A stretch of DNA of 64,000 nucleotides, taken from positions 62,001 to 126,000 of the forward strand of contig NZ_JXYA01000042.1 of the NCBI RefSeq assembly GCF_000967655.1. The letters are read 5' to 3'. Source of the DNA: Pseudoalteromonas rubra. Its GTDB lineage: Bacteria > Pseudomonadota > Gammaproteobacteria > Enterobacterales > Alteromonadaceae. Shown piece after piece: positions 37,548-46,906 of this stretch. The position numbers and the translations under genes are program-made. The notes beneath the pieces are model-generated. The model was given only the letters and a program-made list of their open reading frames with translations. It ran no database searches and was not told the DNA's origin. Numbering within the stretch: position 1 is the stretch's first letter; each line of letters begins with the position of its first letter.

Positions 37548-38273
37548 ATGAACGAATCGAGTAAAACCGCTCTGGAACAAGCCGAGCAGGAAGGCAAGTA
37601 CATTCGCAAAGTACGCAGCTTTGTAAAACGTGAAGGCCGCCTGACCAAAGGACAAGCTGCCGCCATTGAGAAATGCTGGGCAACGATGGGCCTGGAGCAC
37701 GCTCAGGGTCGCCTGGACTTTACTGAGGTGTTCGGCAACGACAATGATGTTGTGGTTGAAATTGGCTTTGGCATGGGTAAATCTCTGGTTGAAATGGCAA
37801 AAAACACGCCAGACCAGAATTTTATTGGTATTGAAGTACACCGTCCGGGTGTTGGTGCCTGTTTAATGGAAGCCGACGAACAGGGCGTCACTAACCTGCG
37901 CGTATTTGAGCATGATGCGGTTGAAGTGCTGGCAGATTGTATCCCAGACGCTAGCCTGGCAAAACTTCAGCTGTTTTTCCCGGATCCATGGCACAAAAAA
38001 CGCCACCATAAACGCCGCATCGTTCAGGCCGAATTTGTTGAAAAGCTCCGCGCTAAGTTGCGTATCGGGGGTGTTTTCCATATGGCAACAGACTGGGAAA
38101 ACTACGCAGAGCATATGCTGGAAGTCATGCAGTCAGCGCCTGGTTTTGCTAACCAGTCTGACAGCAGCGACTATGTACCTCGTCCGGATTTCCGCCCTCT
38201 GACTAAATTTGAGCAGCGCGGTCACCGCCTCGGTCATGGTGTATGGGATCTGATGTTTGAACGTACAGCCTAA
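37548..38273 (+). CDS. trmB: tRNA (guanine-46-N7)-methyltransferase
   Basis: The 241-residue protein aligns with E. coli TrmB throughout, including [14 protein letters not shown] and motif [15 protein letters not shown]. The family signature [15 protein letters not shown] and the C-terminal [21 protein letters not shown] are also present. The start at 37548 has GAAG nine bases upstream; the in-frame ATG at 37539 is an alternative, and the longer frame overlapping mutY is not credible. It is divergent from mutY, as in E. coli. A diverged relative lies at 1920-2585. Confidence 0.94.
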   Translation: MNESSKTALEQAEQEGKYIRKVRSFVKREGRLTKGQAAAIEKCWATMGLEHAQGRLDFTEVFGNDNDVVVEIGFGMGKSLVEMAKNTPDQNFIGIEVHRPGVGACLMEADEQGVTNLRVFEHDAVEVLADCIPDASLAKLQLFFPDPWHKKRHHKRRIVQAEFVEKLRAKLRIGGVFHMATDWENYAEHMLEVMQSAPGFANQSDSSDYVPRPDFRPLTKFEQRGHRLGHGVWDLMFERTA

Positions 38274-38321
38274 CCTGTCATTGCAACCGGGGCGCCCTGC
38301 CCCGTCTTTTGTGGACCTCAG

Positions 38322-39359
38322 ATGCAAAAATTAACCAACCCCAGCTTATTGCTGCTGCGCAACGAAGAAGAGCTGACAGGCCAGCATATTTTGGTGATCA
38401 ACCACCAGCGTGATGGCTTTTTATCTGAACTAAAACAGTTGGCTGTGCAGGCAACCATTAGCGCCTTCAGCTATGATTTTGCCGCTCATCAGGCTGCGAC
38501 TAAAATTGCCGGTATTAATAGCTATGTTTCGCACAGCCTGCCTGCGCTCAATGATGTCGATCTGATCATTTATTACTACCCAAAGTCTAAGCCCGAAGCG
38601 CAGATGATGTTCGATAATATTCGTGCGCTGTGCTCTGACAAAACTCGCTTACTGGTGGTTGGAGAAAACAAAGGCGGCGTTAAGTCGGCAGAAAAGCAAC
38701 TGCAAGATAAATGCGAGGCACACTATAAACTAGACAGTGCCAAGCATTGTATTTTATATGAGTTTGCCCAGCTGCAACCTGAGGCCCACTTTGATATTGC
38801 CAGCTACCGGCAAACCTTCACCATCGCGGTTGCCGGGCAGCAGTTTGAGGCTGTCAGCGTCCCCGGGGTATTTAATCATGGTAAGCTGGATGTCGGGACC
38901 AAATTACTGCTGGAAAATCTCGAGTTGCCCGCCCACGGCAGCATGCTCGACTTTGGCTGTGGTGCCGGAATCATCGCCACTTTTGTATTGAACCAGTCTC
39001 CAAAAATTCGCTTCAGCTGCCTGGATGTCAATGCTCTGGCTTTATATGCCTGTGAGCAAACCTTAAACCTGAACGGCCATAAGGCTGAGCTGGTGCTAAG
39101 CGATGGGCTGAAACAGCTAAAGGGTCGCTTTGATGCCATTATCAGTAACCCGCCTTTTCATACTGGTATAAAAACTGACTACGACATTGCCGAAGGATTT
39201 ATTCAAGGGGCGGCTGCTCACATGAATAAAGGTGCGCAACTACATATAGTTGCAAACAGTTTCCTGAAGTATCCTCCGCTGATTGAAGCGCGTTTTGGGC
39301 ACTGCGATATCCAAGTAAAAAACACCAAGTTTGCCGTTTACCGGGCCCGACTGAATTAA
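38322..39359 (+). CDS. rsmC: 16S rRNA (guanine-1207-N2)-methyltransferase
   Basis: RsmC methylates G1207 of 16S rRNA in the 30S subunit. The 345-residue protein has the two-domain form: a degenerate N-terminal methyltransferase-like half, and a C-terminal catalytic half with motif I LDFGCGAG at 209-216 and the NPPFH active-site motif at 276-280. It follows trmB by 48 bases on the same strand, grouping two RNA methylation genes. Confidence 0.94.
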   Translation: MQKLTNPSLLLLRNEEELTGQHILVINHQRDGFLSELKQLAVQATISAFSYDFAAHQAATKIAGINSYVSHSLPALNDVDLIIYYYPKSKPEAQMMFDNIRALCSDKTRLLVVGENKGGVKSAEKQLQDKCEAHYKLDSAKHCILYEFAQLQPEAHFDIASYRQTFTIAVAGQQFEAVSVPGVFNHGKLDVGTKLLLENLELPAHGSMLDFGCGAGIIATFVLNQSPKIRFSCLDVNALALYACEQTLNLNGHKAELVLSDGLKQLKGRFDAIISNPPFHTGIKTDYDIAEGFIQGAAAHMNKGAQLHIVANSFLKYPPLIEARFGHCDIQVKNTKFAVYRARLN

Positions 39360-39546
39360 GCTCGGGCCAGCTCAACTTGGCTGTTGGGCTGGCTGTATTG
39401 GCATACTCAGAACATTCTGACCCTCCTTTAATTCACAGTCTGCCAGCAAAGCGCTGAATCGTTTCGCAAAATGTGAGCTTTTTTGTGTTCTATACTGCTA
39501 AACTAAAGTGAGTGAATAGCATGCAAGCGGGATTTGTGGTCTCCCA

Positions 39547-41169
39547 ATGGGTAAATACGCAACAAAAACAAGTATAAGAAAAGTGCTGATCAGTGCCGTC
39601 ATGCTAGTAACGGCGCTGTCTTTGTCCTTGTCTATCTCAATTTCAACCTATCTCGACGTTAAAAAACAAAAGCAGCTGATCATCAACAAGCTGGAGATGA
39701 TCGCTGAGATCATTGCATTTAATGCTCAGGTAACGCTGATTTTCGACGACAGAAAAACCGAAGAAAAGCGCCTCAAGTCGTTCGATAAAGTCGACCTGGT
39801 CAAGAACATTCACATCTATGCGATCGATGATGTGACTAATCGGCCGGTCTTCTTTACCAGCTATAACGCCAGCAAGACTCCGCCGGTTCCACTCAAAGTC
39901 AATCAGATAGAGGAACTCAGAACACCGAAAATATCGGAGGACTACATAGAGCTGATCCTGCCCGTTGAATACGAAGGTAATATAGAAGGCTATGTTTATC
40001 TGCGCGGTGGTCTGGAGCATCTGGCTGAATACATCAACAGAAAAATCCTGGTCGATATCGCGTTAACTCTGTTTGTGCTGGTGCTGGTGATGTTTGTTGC
40101 CCGGGGGATCCAAAAGCGCATTGCCAGCCCGATTGAAACGCTCTCTGTTCTGTTGCAGGACGTGTCGAAAAATCACAACTACGCCACCCGGGCGGAAAAA
40201 AGTGACATTGAAGAAATTAATATCCTCGCCAATAACCTCAATATCATGCTTACCCGCACGCAAAATCAACTTGAGCGCCACCAGGCTGATAAACAAGAGA
40301 TCAAACAGCTTAACCAGAGCCTGGAAGAAAAGGTCAATCAACGCACCATAGCGCTCAGAGAGGCAAACCAGGAGTTGCTCAATACACTCGAGCGCATGCA
40401 TCAGTACCAAAATCAAATCGTTGAAAATGAGAAAATGGCTTCACTGGGCCAGATGGTTGCAGGCGTTGCACACGAAGTTAATACACCCATAGGCCTGGGT
40501 GTAACAGGCTCAACCTTGTTGCGCGATAAACTCAGTGATATCGAAGTCGCCTTCCAGCAAAAAACGCTGACCTCAAAACAGCTGGAGCGCTTTATCAAAG
40601 AAGGGATCGAAAACCTGGATCTGATTTATCGAAACCTCAACCGTGCCGCAGATCTGATCTCAAGCTTTAAGAAAGTGGCGGTCAGCCAGGACATAGAGAT
40701 CAATTCAGATGTCAACATCACTAAATTGCTCAGTGCAGTCATGGGGGCGATGCGCACAGAGCTGGAAATGAAGTCACCTCAGATTGACATTGACTGTCCA
40801 CAAGAGCTTACCATTAGAAGCAAATCAGGGTTGCTGCAGCAGGTGTTTGAGCAACTGTTTTCAAATTCACTGTTACACGGCTTTATGAGCAACGAAAATA
40901 ACGAAATTGCTATAAAAGTGAACCGCGAAGAATCGCAGTTAACGATTGTGTACAGTGACAATGGTGTCGGTGTACCAAACGCCATCAAAAAGCGTATCTT
41001 TGATCCATTTGTTACCACTCGCCGGGGAGAAGGTGGTAGTGGTCTGGGCATGCATTTGGTATACAACTTGGTCACTCAGGCGCTGGGTGGCAGTATCACA
41101 CTGCAGGAAGATTATAAATCAGGTACGCAATTTGTGATCAGCTTACCTCTGAAAGGAGGTTCGCAGTGA
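39547..41169 (+). CDS. Sensor histidine kinase with CHASE8-like sensor domain
   Basis: The 540-residue kinase has TM1 at about 13-34. A periplasmic domain of about 135 residues contains the CHASE8-like stretch IIAFNAQVTLIFDDRKTEE (55-73). TM2 is at about 167-187, then HAMP to about 240 and a long coiled coil. The phosphoacceptor helix has AHEVNTPIG with His309. The catalytic domain has DNGVGVP and GGSGLGMHLVY. There is no receiver domain. Its 3' end overlaps a YfiR-family gene by four bases (GTGA), and arcA follows on the same strand. CHASE8 with YfiR recalls the YfiN-YfiR pair, here with kinase output. Confidence 0.88.
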   Translation: MGKYATKTSIRKVLISAVMLVTALSLSLSISISTYLDVKKQKQLIINKLEMIAEIIAFNAQVTLIFDDRKTEEKRLKSFDKVDLVKNIHIYAIDDVTNRPVFFTSYNASKTPPVPLKVNQIEELRTPKISEDYIELILPVEYEGNIEGYVYLRGGLEHLAEYINRKILVDIALTLFVLVLVMFVARGIQKRIASPIETLSVLLQDVSKNHNYATRAEKSDIEEINILANNLNIMLTRTQNQLERHQADKQEIKQLNQSLEEKVNQRTIALREANQELLNTLERMHQYQNQIVENEKMASLGQMVAGVAHEVNTPIGLGVTGSTLLRDKLSDIEVAFQQKTLTSKQLERFIKEGIENLDLIYRNLNRAADLISSFKKVAVSQDIEINSDVNITKLLSAVMGAMRTELEMKSPQIDIDCPQELTIRSKSGLLQQVFEQLFSNSLLHGFMSNENNEIAIKVNREESQLTIVYSDNGVGVPNAIKKRIFDPFVTTRRGEGGSGLGMHLVYNLVTQALGGSITLQEDYKSGTQFVISLPLKGGSQ

Positions 41170-41693
41170 GATATATGTACCTATTTATTTTTTGCTCTTT
41201 TGCGTTTTTTCCTACATTTTGTTTCGCAAAATCGCCCGAAGAGATCCGTTCAGCCTTTTTATATCAAATGGCAAAGTTCATTGATTTTCCAGAGCAAAAA
41301 AATAAGAAAACCACTCGTTTTTGTTTTTATGACATCACAAGCGGACCAGGTGCTGTTTTATATAGTAACCGTACCCTAAAAATACGTTTAAAGCCGATTG
41401 AAATAATCGAAGTGAAAAAGTCTGAGTCACTTCGGGAACTTTCCCAACGATGTGATATCACATACATTGATGAAACATTGGAAGATGATATACTGTCCGC
41501 TTGGACCGATACAATGGCCCTAAGTATGGTAACTGTGGGCGAAAGTATCGAATTTTTGGAAGGGGGTGGGATTGCGTCCTTGGTCCAGGAAGGGAGTAAG
41601 ATAAGGCTTTATATAAACAAGCAAGAAGTCACTCAGCACAACTTTAAAGTGCTTTCACGGTTGCTTGCCGTCTCCAAGTTTTATCCTAACTGA
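41166..41693 (+). CDS. YfiR family periplasmic protein
   Basis: The 175-residue protein starts at a GTG overlapping the kinase stop, with GGAGG six bases upstream. A signal peptide (MRYMYLFIFCSFAFFPTFCFA would be its extent, residues 1-21) precedes a DUF4154/YfiR domain. Family features are IRSAFLYQMAKFIDFP, a cysteine in TRFCFYD and another in SQRCDITYI, and the end VLSRLLAVSKFYP. YfiR in Pseudomonas binds the periplasmic domain of the cyclase YfiN and inhibits it. Here the likely partner is the overlapping CHASE8 kinase. Confidence 0.85.
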   Translation: MRYMYLFIFCSFAFFPTFCFAKSPEEIRSAFLYQMAKFIDFPEQKNKKTTRFCFYDITSGPGAVLYSNRTLKIRLKPIEIIEVKKSESLRELSQRCDITYIDETLEDDILSAWTDTMALSMVTVGESIEFLEGGGIASLVQEGSKIRLYINKQEVTQHNFKVLSRLLAVSKFYPN

Positions 41694-41699
41694 TTTTAC

Positions 41700-41728
41700 T
41701 TGTTAACAATTGAATATACTCCTATAAT
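41700..41728 (+). promoter_or_regulatory. Sigma-70 promoter of arcA
   Basis: A -35 TTGTTA (41700-41705), 17 bases and a consensus -10 TATAAT (41723-41728) lie 72 bases before the arcA start. GTTAACATT just after the -10 and GTTAATTAAT next to the start codon resemble half-sites of the ArcA box, so autoregulation is possible. arcA thus need not depend on the kinase-yfiR transcript. Confidence 0.7.
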
Positions 41729-41800
41729 CGTTAACATTCGGTTTTATTATATAACGCCGAAGTTTTTGTAAATACAATATTCCGAAAAGGTTAATTAATA

Positions 41801-42520
41801 ATGCAAACGCCAGTCATTCTAATTGTTGAGGATGAAGACGTAACTCGACTGAACCTCGTTAGTTTATTTGAAGCCGAAGGTTATAAGGTAATTGAAGCCA
41901 TTGATGGCGATGATATGCATGAAAAATTGACATCGAACGATGATGTCAACTGTGTGATCATGGATATTAACCTGCCTGGTAAAAATGGCCTTATCCTGGC
42001 TCGTGAGTTACGCCAGAAGAAAAACATCGGCCTGATTTTCCTAACAGGTCGTGACAACGATGTCGACCGTATTTTGGGTCTTGAGATCGGTGCCGACGAC
42101 TATGTTACTAAGCCTTTCAATCCACGTGAGCTTACCATCCGCGTGCGCAACCTGATCTCTCGTACCGGCTCAAGCCCGGAAGAGTCAAGTATTGACAGCA
42201 ATGGTGTCATTACGTTTAACGGTTGGGAACTGGATGAAAATAGCCGCTGCCTGACTTCACCAACGGGTGAAGCAAAGCGTTTGCCGAAAGGCGAATACCG
42301 TGCATTGCGTCTGATGCTTGACTCACCTGGTCGTATCTTTAGCCGTGAGCAACTGATCAAGCACATGACTGGTCGTGAGCTACGTGCTAACGATAGAACA
42401 GTAGACGTAACTATTCGTCGTATTCGTAAGCACTTCGAAACCGACAACAATACTCCTGAACTGATCAGCACCATTCATGGTGAAGGCTACCGCTTCATCG
42501 GGAAGATCGATAGCCAATAA
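41801..42520 (+). CDS. arcA: Two-component response regulator ArcA
   Basis: ArcA controls respiratory and fermentative genes according to redox state. The 239-residue protein begins [16 protein letters not shown] and closely follows E. coli ArcA. The phosphoacceptor is Asp55 in [12 protein letters not shown]. Lys of [12 protein letters not shown] and an OmpR-type winged helix ([20 protein letters not shown]) complete the fold. It lies 107 bases after the YfiR-family gene with its own promoter, and it converges with arcB at a 7-base gap. Confidence 0.95.
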   Translation: MQTPVILIVEDEDVTRLNLVSLFEAEGYKVIEAIDGDDMHEKLTSNDDVNCVIMDINLPGKNGLILARELRQKKNIGLIFLTGRDNDVDRILGLEIGADDYVTKPFNPRELTIRVRNLISRTGSSPEESSIDSNGVITFNGWELDENSRCLTSPTGEAKRLPKGEYRALRLMLDSPGRIFSREQLIKHMTGRELRANDRTVDVTIRRIRKHFETDNNTPELISTIHGEGYRFIGKIDSQ

Positions 42521-42527
42521 GTTTGCG

Positions 42528-44855
42528 TTACGAGTTTTCAGCGAGTTTTGCAATTAATGAGTGAAGGGCAGCCTGCCCTTCTCTTATTTTCACTTCCAAC
42601 TCATCCAGCCAATCTGCACGCTGCCCGGTTTCCACCTGAGCCCCTTCAAGTTCCATCGTTTTGGCATGTAACTGTACATTCTGCAAACCGACTGAGCCTG
42701 CGGCCCCTTTCAGCTTATGCGCCACCGACACATAGGTCTCGGTATCATCACTCTGGTTTGCTTCATCAAGCTCGTTGCAGTAAGTCGGGTTAAGGCGGGT
42801 AAACAGATCACAGCTGCGCTTGAAGGCCTCTATGCCCATGGATGAAACAAAGTCAGTGATGGTTTCAACGTCCAGCAGGGCTTGCTCTTGCTCACTCAAT
42901 TGTAGCGGCTCAGACTGAGGCGAGGCTTGCTTGTCTTTACTGGTCTCAATACCAAATAGCTCTGCAAGCATCTTATCCAGCTTAGTCGTATTGATGGGTT
43001 TGGCCAGCGCGCCCTGAATATCGATCCCCTGTAGCTCTTGCTCGGCACTACGCACGTTGGCTGTCAGCGCAACAATGGGCAGCTCATCAAAATGACTGTC
43101 GGCACGGATCTGCCTTGCCACTTCATCACCATTAATATCCGGCAGCTGCATATCTAGCAGGATCAGATCCAATTCATCTTCCGTTTCCACCATCGACAGG
43201 GCGTCTTCACCGGTCTCAGCCCACACGACTTCGTGCCCGCGCTGCTCCAGTAAGTTAGTGGCAATTTCGGCATTAAGCGGCACGTCTTCGACCAAAAGTA
43301 TATACAGGCTACGACCGGCATAGCTCTGCTCGTTAGGGGCTGTGCATAGCTCCAACGGCAACTCAACATCAAAGCGACTGCCCTCTCCTTGCATACTGCT
43401 GACATGAATCGTGCCTTTCATGGCGTGCACCAGGGCTTTCGTTACCGCCAAACCAATTCCCGAGCCGATGGCATTATTGCCACTTGCATCAGGCGCTTTG
43501 TAATACATATCAAAAATACGGTCTTGCTGATCGGAGGGAATACCAACGCCCGTATCGATAACACTGATAGACAACCAGGGGCCATCTGAGCGGTTTTCAC
43601 GGCGACACTCCAGCGTAACGCCGCCTCTGTGGGTAAATTTCACCGCGTTGTTGATTAGGTTCCAAAGTACTTGTCGCAGTCGGGTCGGGTCCAGCAAGGC
43701 GTAGATATCCAGCATGCCTGTGCGCTTGATATTAAACTCAAGACCTTTTTGCTCCGCAATCAACCCTGCAAAGTTGACCACATCATTAATAAAGTCCGAC
43801 ACATTAATACTGTCCGTCGCGATATCCAGCTGCTCCCTATCTATCTTGTCGAGATCGATAATGTCGTTAAAGATATTGCCCAGGGTTTCAGCACTGGAGA
43901 ATACTGTGTTACACCAGCTCTTCTGCTGCTTGGTTAGCTCAGTGTCGAGCAGCATGCGCGTCAAACCGACAATACCATTGAGCGGTGTGCGCAGCTCGTG
44001 GCTCAAAGTGGCAATAAATTTCCCTTTGTCTTTATAGGCTGTTTCCAGCGCCTGCTCCGCTTCTTTACGGCTGGTAATATCACGACCGAACGCCAGCAAA
44101 CCAATGTATTCGCCATCATCGTTAATGAAGGGCAGCTTGCGCATCTCAAACCAGCAGTTTTCGTTTGCCACCGGGTATTCTACGTCGACATTAATTGACT
44201 GTTGGGTTTCTATCACTTGCTCATCGGTCTGCAACACTCTGGGAATGTCTTGCTCACCAAATACTTCCTGCACAGTGTGGCCAATTAGCTGTTCACTGGT
44301 TTTGCCAATGACTTGTTCAAACTTCTTATTACAACCGGCAAATACCCCGCGCTCATCACGGTAGTAAAAGAGATCCGGAGAGGAGTCTACAATACTGCGT
44401 AATAGCATGCTCTGTTGTGCCAGCTCTTGCTGAGTTTTGCGTCGCTCAGCTATTTCTTTGCGTAGTTCGGCAATCGCCCGATGCTTCGCATGCAAGGCCA
44501 TTTTCCGTTCATCTATCTCATTGTTGAGCCGGTTAATGTTGTCTTTGAGTGTCTGGTTAAGTAGTTTTTCTTGTTGTGTAGCAGATTCCAGATACTCTTT
44601 TGACGCATCCAGCTGACGCATTGCATAGATGGCAACGGAGAGCAGCAATGGCGAGGTTAATGCGGCAAATATCACCACCGACAACACATTGACCAGCGTG
44701 ACTTCGCCAAGCGCAACATAGTAAAACATGCACGCCAACACCAGAGACACCACCAGCACAAATGCATAGGCAACCACGCCTGCCCAGCGGTCTCCGTAAT
44801 TCTTAATCAAATTAGATAAAATTCGGGCCCAGGTCCCAAATGAAGAGTCAAGCAT
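42528..44855 (-). CDS. arcB: Hybrid sensor kinase ArcB
   Basis: The 775-residue tripartite kinase has two TM helices at about 25-48 and 53-78, a coiled coil and a PAS domain (about 145-265). The HisKA domain has SHELRTPLNG with His286. An HATPase domain follows, then a receiver domain with Asp568 in LILLDMQLPD. The C-terminal HPt domain has AHKLKGAAG with His713. These match the E. coli phosphorelay residues (292, 576, 717) closely. It lies directly convergent with its partner arcA, whereas the two are unlinked in E. coli. No terminator separates them. Confidence 0.93.
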   Translation of the reverse strand: MLDSSFGTWARILSNLIKNYGDRWAGVVAYAFVLVVSLVLACMFYYVALGEVTLVNVLSVVIFAALTSPLLLSVAIYAMRQLDASKEYLESATQQEKLLNQTLKDNINRLNNEIDERKMALHAKHRAIAELRKEIAERRKTQQELAQQSMLLRSIVDSSPDLFYYRDERGVFAGCNKKFEQVIGKTSEQLIGHTVQEVFGEQDIPRVLQTDEQVIETQQSINVDVEYPVANENCWFEMRKLPFINDDGEYIGLLAFGRDITSRKEAEQALETAYKDKGKFIATLSHELRTPLNGIVGLTRMLLDTELTKQQKSWCNTVFSSAETLGNIFNDIIDLDKIDREQLDIATDSINVSDFINDVVNFAGLIAEQKGLEFNIKRTGMLDIYALLDPTRLRQVLWNLINNAVKFTHRGGVTLECRRENRSDGPWLSISVIDTGVGIPSDQQDRIFDMYYKAPDASGNNAIGSGIGLAVTKALVHAMKGTIHVSSMQGEGSRFDVELPLELCTAPNEQSYAGRSLYILLVEDVPLNAEIATNLLEQRGHEVVWAETGEDALSMVETEDELDLILLDMQLPDINGDEVARQIRADSHFDELPIVALTANVRSAEQELQGIDIQGALAKPINTTKLDKMLAELFGIETSKDKQASPQSEPLQLSEQEQALLDVETITDFVSSMGIEAFKRSCDLFTRLNPTYCNELDEANQSDDTETYVSVAHKLKGAAGSVGLQNVQLHAKTMELEGAQVETGQRADWLDELEVKIREGQAALHSLIAKLAENS

Positions 44856-45127
44856 AATAAAATCACCCAGTTAACGCCTTACATTATACCTGACCCAAAC
44901 GCAGAAGCGAGTGACCAAAAGTCGCAAGCGCTATTGCACAAACCAGAATGACCGCCGCAACCCGCTATTTCTCTGCCTTTTGAAGGTGTTTAGAAAGTCG
45001 ACCCCAGCGTATGAATTTTTGCACACTTGGGCGATTTTTTTACCAGAAATTTTCCAACGCGCTCGGCAAGTTGTGACATTTTGGTGTAACATGCCCCACC
45101 CTAATAGTCGTGATTAAGAGAGTTCAA

Positions 45128-46048
45128 ATGCCAACTTCAATGCCTGACATTGCACATTCTGCGGACGCCTTACAAGAAGGTAAGCTGGACTGGGTCGGAA
45201 TGGGAAATATCGAGCTACCTTTATTATTATCCAGCAAAGGCATCAATGACACCCCGGTAACCGCTAAAGCGGATGCATTTGTCAGCCTAGACAGGGAAGA
45301 TGCCAAAGGTATCCATATGTCACGGCTATTTTTGGCACTCGATACCTTATCTTGTGAACAAACACTCACACCAGGCGCAATTCGCTCGGTATTAGACAGC
45401 TTTATTACCAGCCACGAAGGGCTGAGTCACAGTGCTAAAGTGACCTTTCATTTTGAGTTGCCGCTGCGTCGTGCATCGCTACTGAGTGGCAAACAGGGTT
45501 GGAAAAACTACCCGGTAAGCATTACGGCCAGCCTTACTGACGGCCGGTTTAGCCTGGAGCTGGCTGTTGATGTTACTTACTCATCGACCTGCCCCTGCTC
45601 TGCTGCCCTGGCGCGTCAGCTGATCCAAAACGCCTTTGAGCAAAAGTTTGCCGGTCAGTCACTCGACCATGCCAGTGTGCATGCCTGGCTGGGCACCACG
45701 GAAGGGATCTTAGCCACGCCACATTCGCAGCGCTCTGTTACTAACATCAAAGTCAAACTAGATGAAAACTGTCAGGCCTTTGACATTTTGGGTCTGGTAA
45801 ATCTGGTAGAAGATGAGCTAAAAACGCCGGTGCAGGCGGCAGTTAAACGCGAAGACGAGCAAGAATTTGCCCGCCTTAACGGACAAAACCTGATGTTCTG
45901 TGAAGATGCGGCAAGAAAGCTTAAAGCTTTGTTTGAAGCAGAAAATTATCAGGACTACTATATAAAGATAAATCACTATGAGTCTTTACATGCACATGAT
46001 GCAGTTGCATATGCTGTAAAAGGCCTGAAAGACGGCTATCGCGCTTAA
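45128..46048 (+). CDS. folE2: GTP cyclohydrolase FolE2 (type IB)
   Basis: FolE2 carries out the first step of folate synthesis, GTP to dihydroneopterin triphosphate, and works with metals other than zinc. The 306-residue protein starts MPTSMPDIAHS with AAGAGAG just upstream; six more in-frame codons before it lack a ribosome site. The family features are DVTYSSTCPCSAALARQ, with the metal-binding cysteine region, and YIKINHYESLHAHDA. I found no convincing Zur site upstream. Confidence 0.93.
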   Translation: MPTSMPDIAHSADALQEGKLDWVGMGNIELPLLLSSKGINDTPVTAKADAFVSLDREDAKGIHMSRLFLALDTLSCEQTLTPGAIRSVLDSFITSHEGLSHSAKVTFHFELPLRRASLLSGKQGWKNYPVSITASLTDGRFSLELAVDVTYSSTCPCSAALARQLIQNAFEQKFAGQSLDHASVHAWLGTTEGILATPHSQRSVTNIKVKLDENCQAFDILGLVNLVEDELKTPVQAAVKREDEQEFARLNGQNLMFCEDAARKLKALFEAENYQDYYIKINHYESLHAHDAVAYAVKGLKDGYRA

Positions 46049-46078
46049 GCCAGCAGCGTCCCGCCTTTTCTCAGCTCC

Positions 46079-46104
46079 GCTCGGCGAAGTACAGATCGCC
46101 GAGC
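46079..46104 (+). terminator. Hairpin after folE2
   Basis: Nine-base perfect arms GCTCGGCGA/TCGCCGAGC enclose an 8-base loop, 30 bases after the stop. No T-run follows, so it may act as a weak or rho-assisted terminator. Confidence 0.55.
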
Positions 46105-46192
46105 AAAATTGATAATCTCCCTCCTTCCACTCACTTTAGGCACACTCTTTGCTTAATAATTTCAAAGTCAAATTGTTGTCGTGGAGTGATTT

Positions 46193-46783
46193 ATGGAACT
46201 AACATTATTATCTATTCTGGCGCTGGTCGTTATTGCTTCCATTGTTATTTCAAAATACACGGATACCGGCGGTAATCCCTATCCGTTTAACCGTAAGGAT
46301 TCAGTGTTCACCACAGTTGAAGCCTCCTTTTTACAGCTATTGGAGCGCTCGGTTGGTGATAAGTTTAAGGTTGTCAGTCGGGTTAAACTCATTGAAATCA
46401 TCGAGTGCAAGCCTGGATTATCTAAAAAGGCACGCCGTTCAGCCATTACCAAAGCACAAAACAAACAGCTTGATTACGTGCTGGTTGATAAAGAGACGCT
46501 CAATATTGTTGCTGCCGTGGACTTGGTCAACAACGCCAACAAAAATGGCCACAAAGCACAAAAAGACTGGTTTGTCAGCGGTGCGCTCGAGTCGGCAGGG
46601 ATCCCACATATCCGTATGAAAGTGAAAAGTGGCTACAAGAGCGCAGAAGTGCGCGCTGCCATTCTGTTTAAGCTGGGTAAGAAACCGGAGCCACAAGCCA
46701 AGCCGCGTAATCGTAACTACAAGCCTGCAGTACTGTCACCTTCTCAGGCCAAAGCCGCTTCTACGCAGCTGGCAGAGATCTAA
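46193..46783 (+). CDS. DUF2726 domain protein with membrane anchor
   Basis: The 196-residue protein has an N-terminal TM helix (about 3-20). The DUF2726 nuclease-fold-like domain follows: PFNRKDSVFTTVEASFLQLL near 33-52, QLDYVLVD near 100 and the ending SAGIPHIRMKVKSGY. DUF2726 belongs to the restriction-endonuclease-like superfamily by fold prediction. The catalytic activity is unproven. GGAG lies before the ATG. The C-terminal tail is basic and proline-rich. Confidence 0.78.
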   Translation: MELTLLSILALVVIASIVISKYTDTGGNPYPFNRKDSVFTTVEASFLQLLERSVGDKFKVVSRVKLIEIIECKPGLSKKARRSAITKAQNKQLDYVLVDKETLNIVAAVDLVNNANKNGHKAQKDWFVSGALESAGIPHIRMKVKSGYKSAEVRAAILFKLGKKPEPQAKPRNRNYKPAVLSPSQAKAASTQLAEI

Positions 46784-46795
46784 TCCCCCCTATTC

Positions 46796-46820
46796 GCTGT
46801 CGGCCCCAGAGGCTGACAGC
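46796..46820. terminator. Hairpin after the DUF2726 gene
   Basis: The GCTGTC/GACAGC arms have an inner GGCC/GGC pair and a short loop, followed by AAAA on the plus strand. It is likely a transcript-end structure. Confidence 0.5.
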
Positions 46821-46906
46821 AAAACCGCATACTCGCCTAACGTCATATTTTCTAAAGCTCATTTTGATATATAATGAGCAACACAGTTAAAAAATAAGAG
46901 AATATT

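Noticed and set aside
45060-45127. TGTGACA-N6-TGTAACA upstream of folE2 as a possible Zur site
   Set aside because: It is a direct, not inverted, repeat of short words and does not match the known gammaproteobacterial Zur box.
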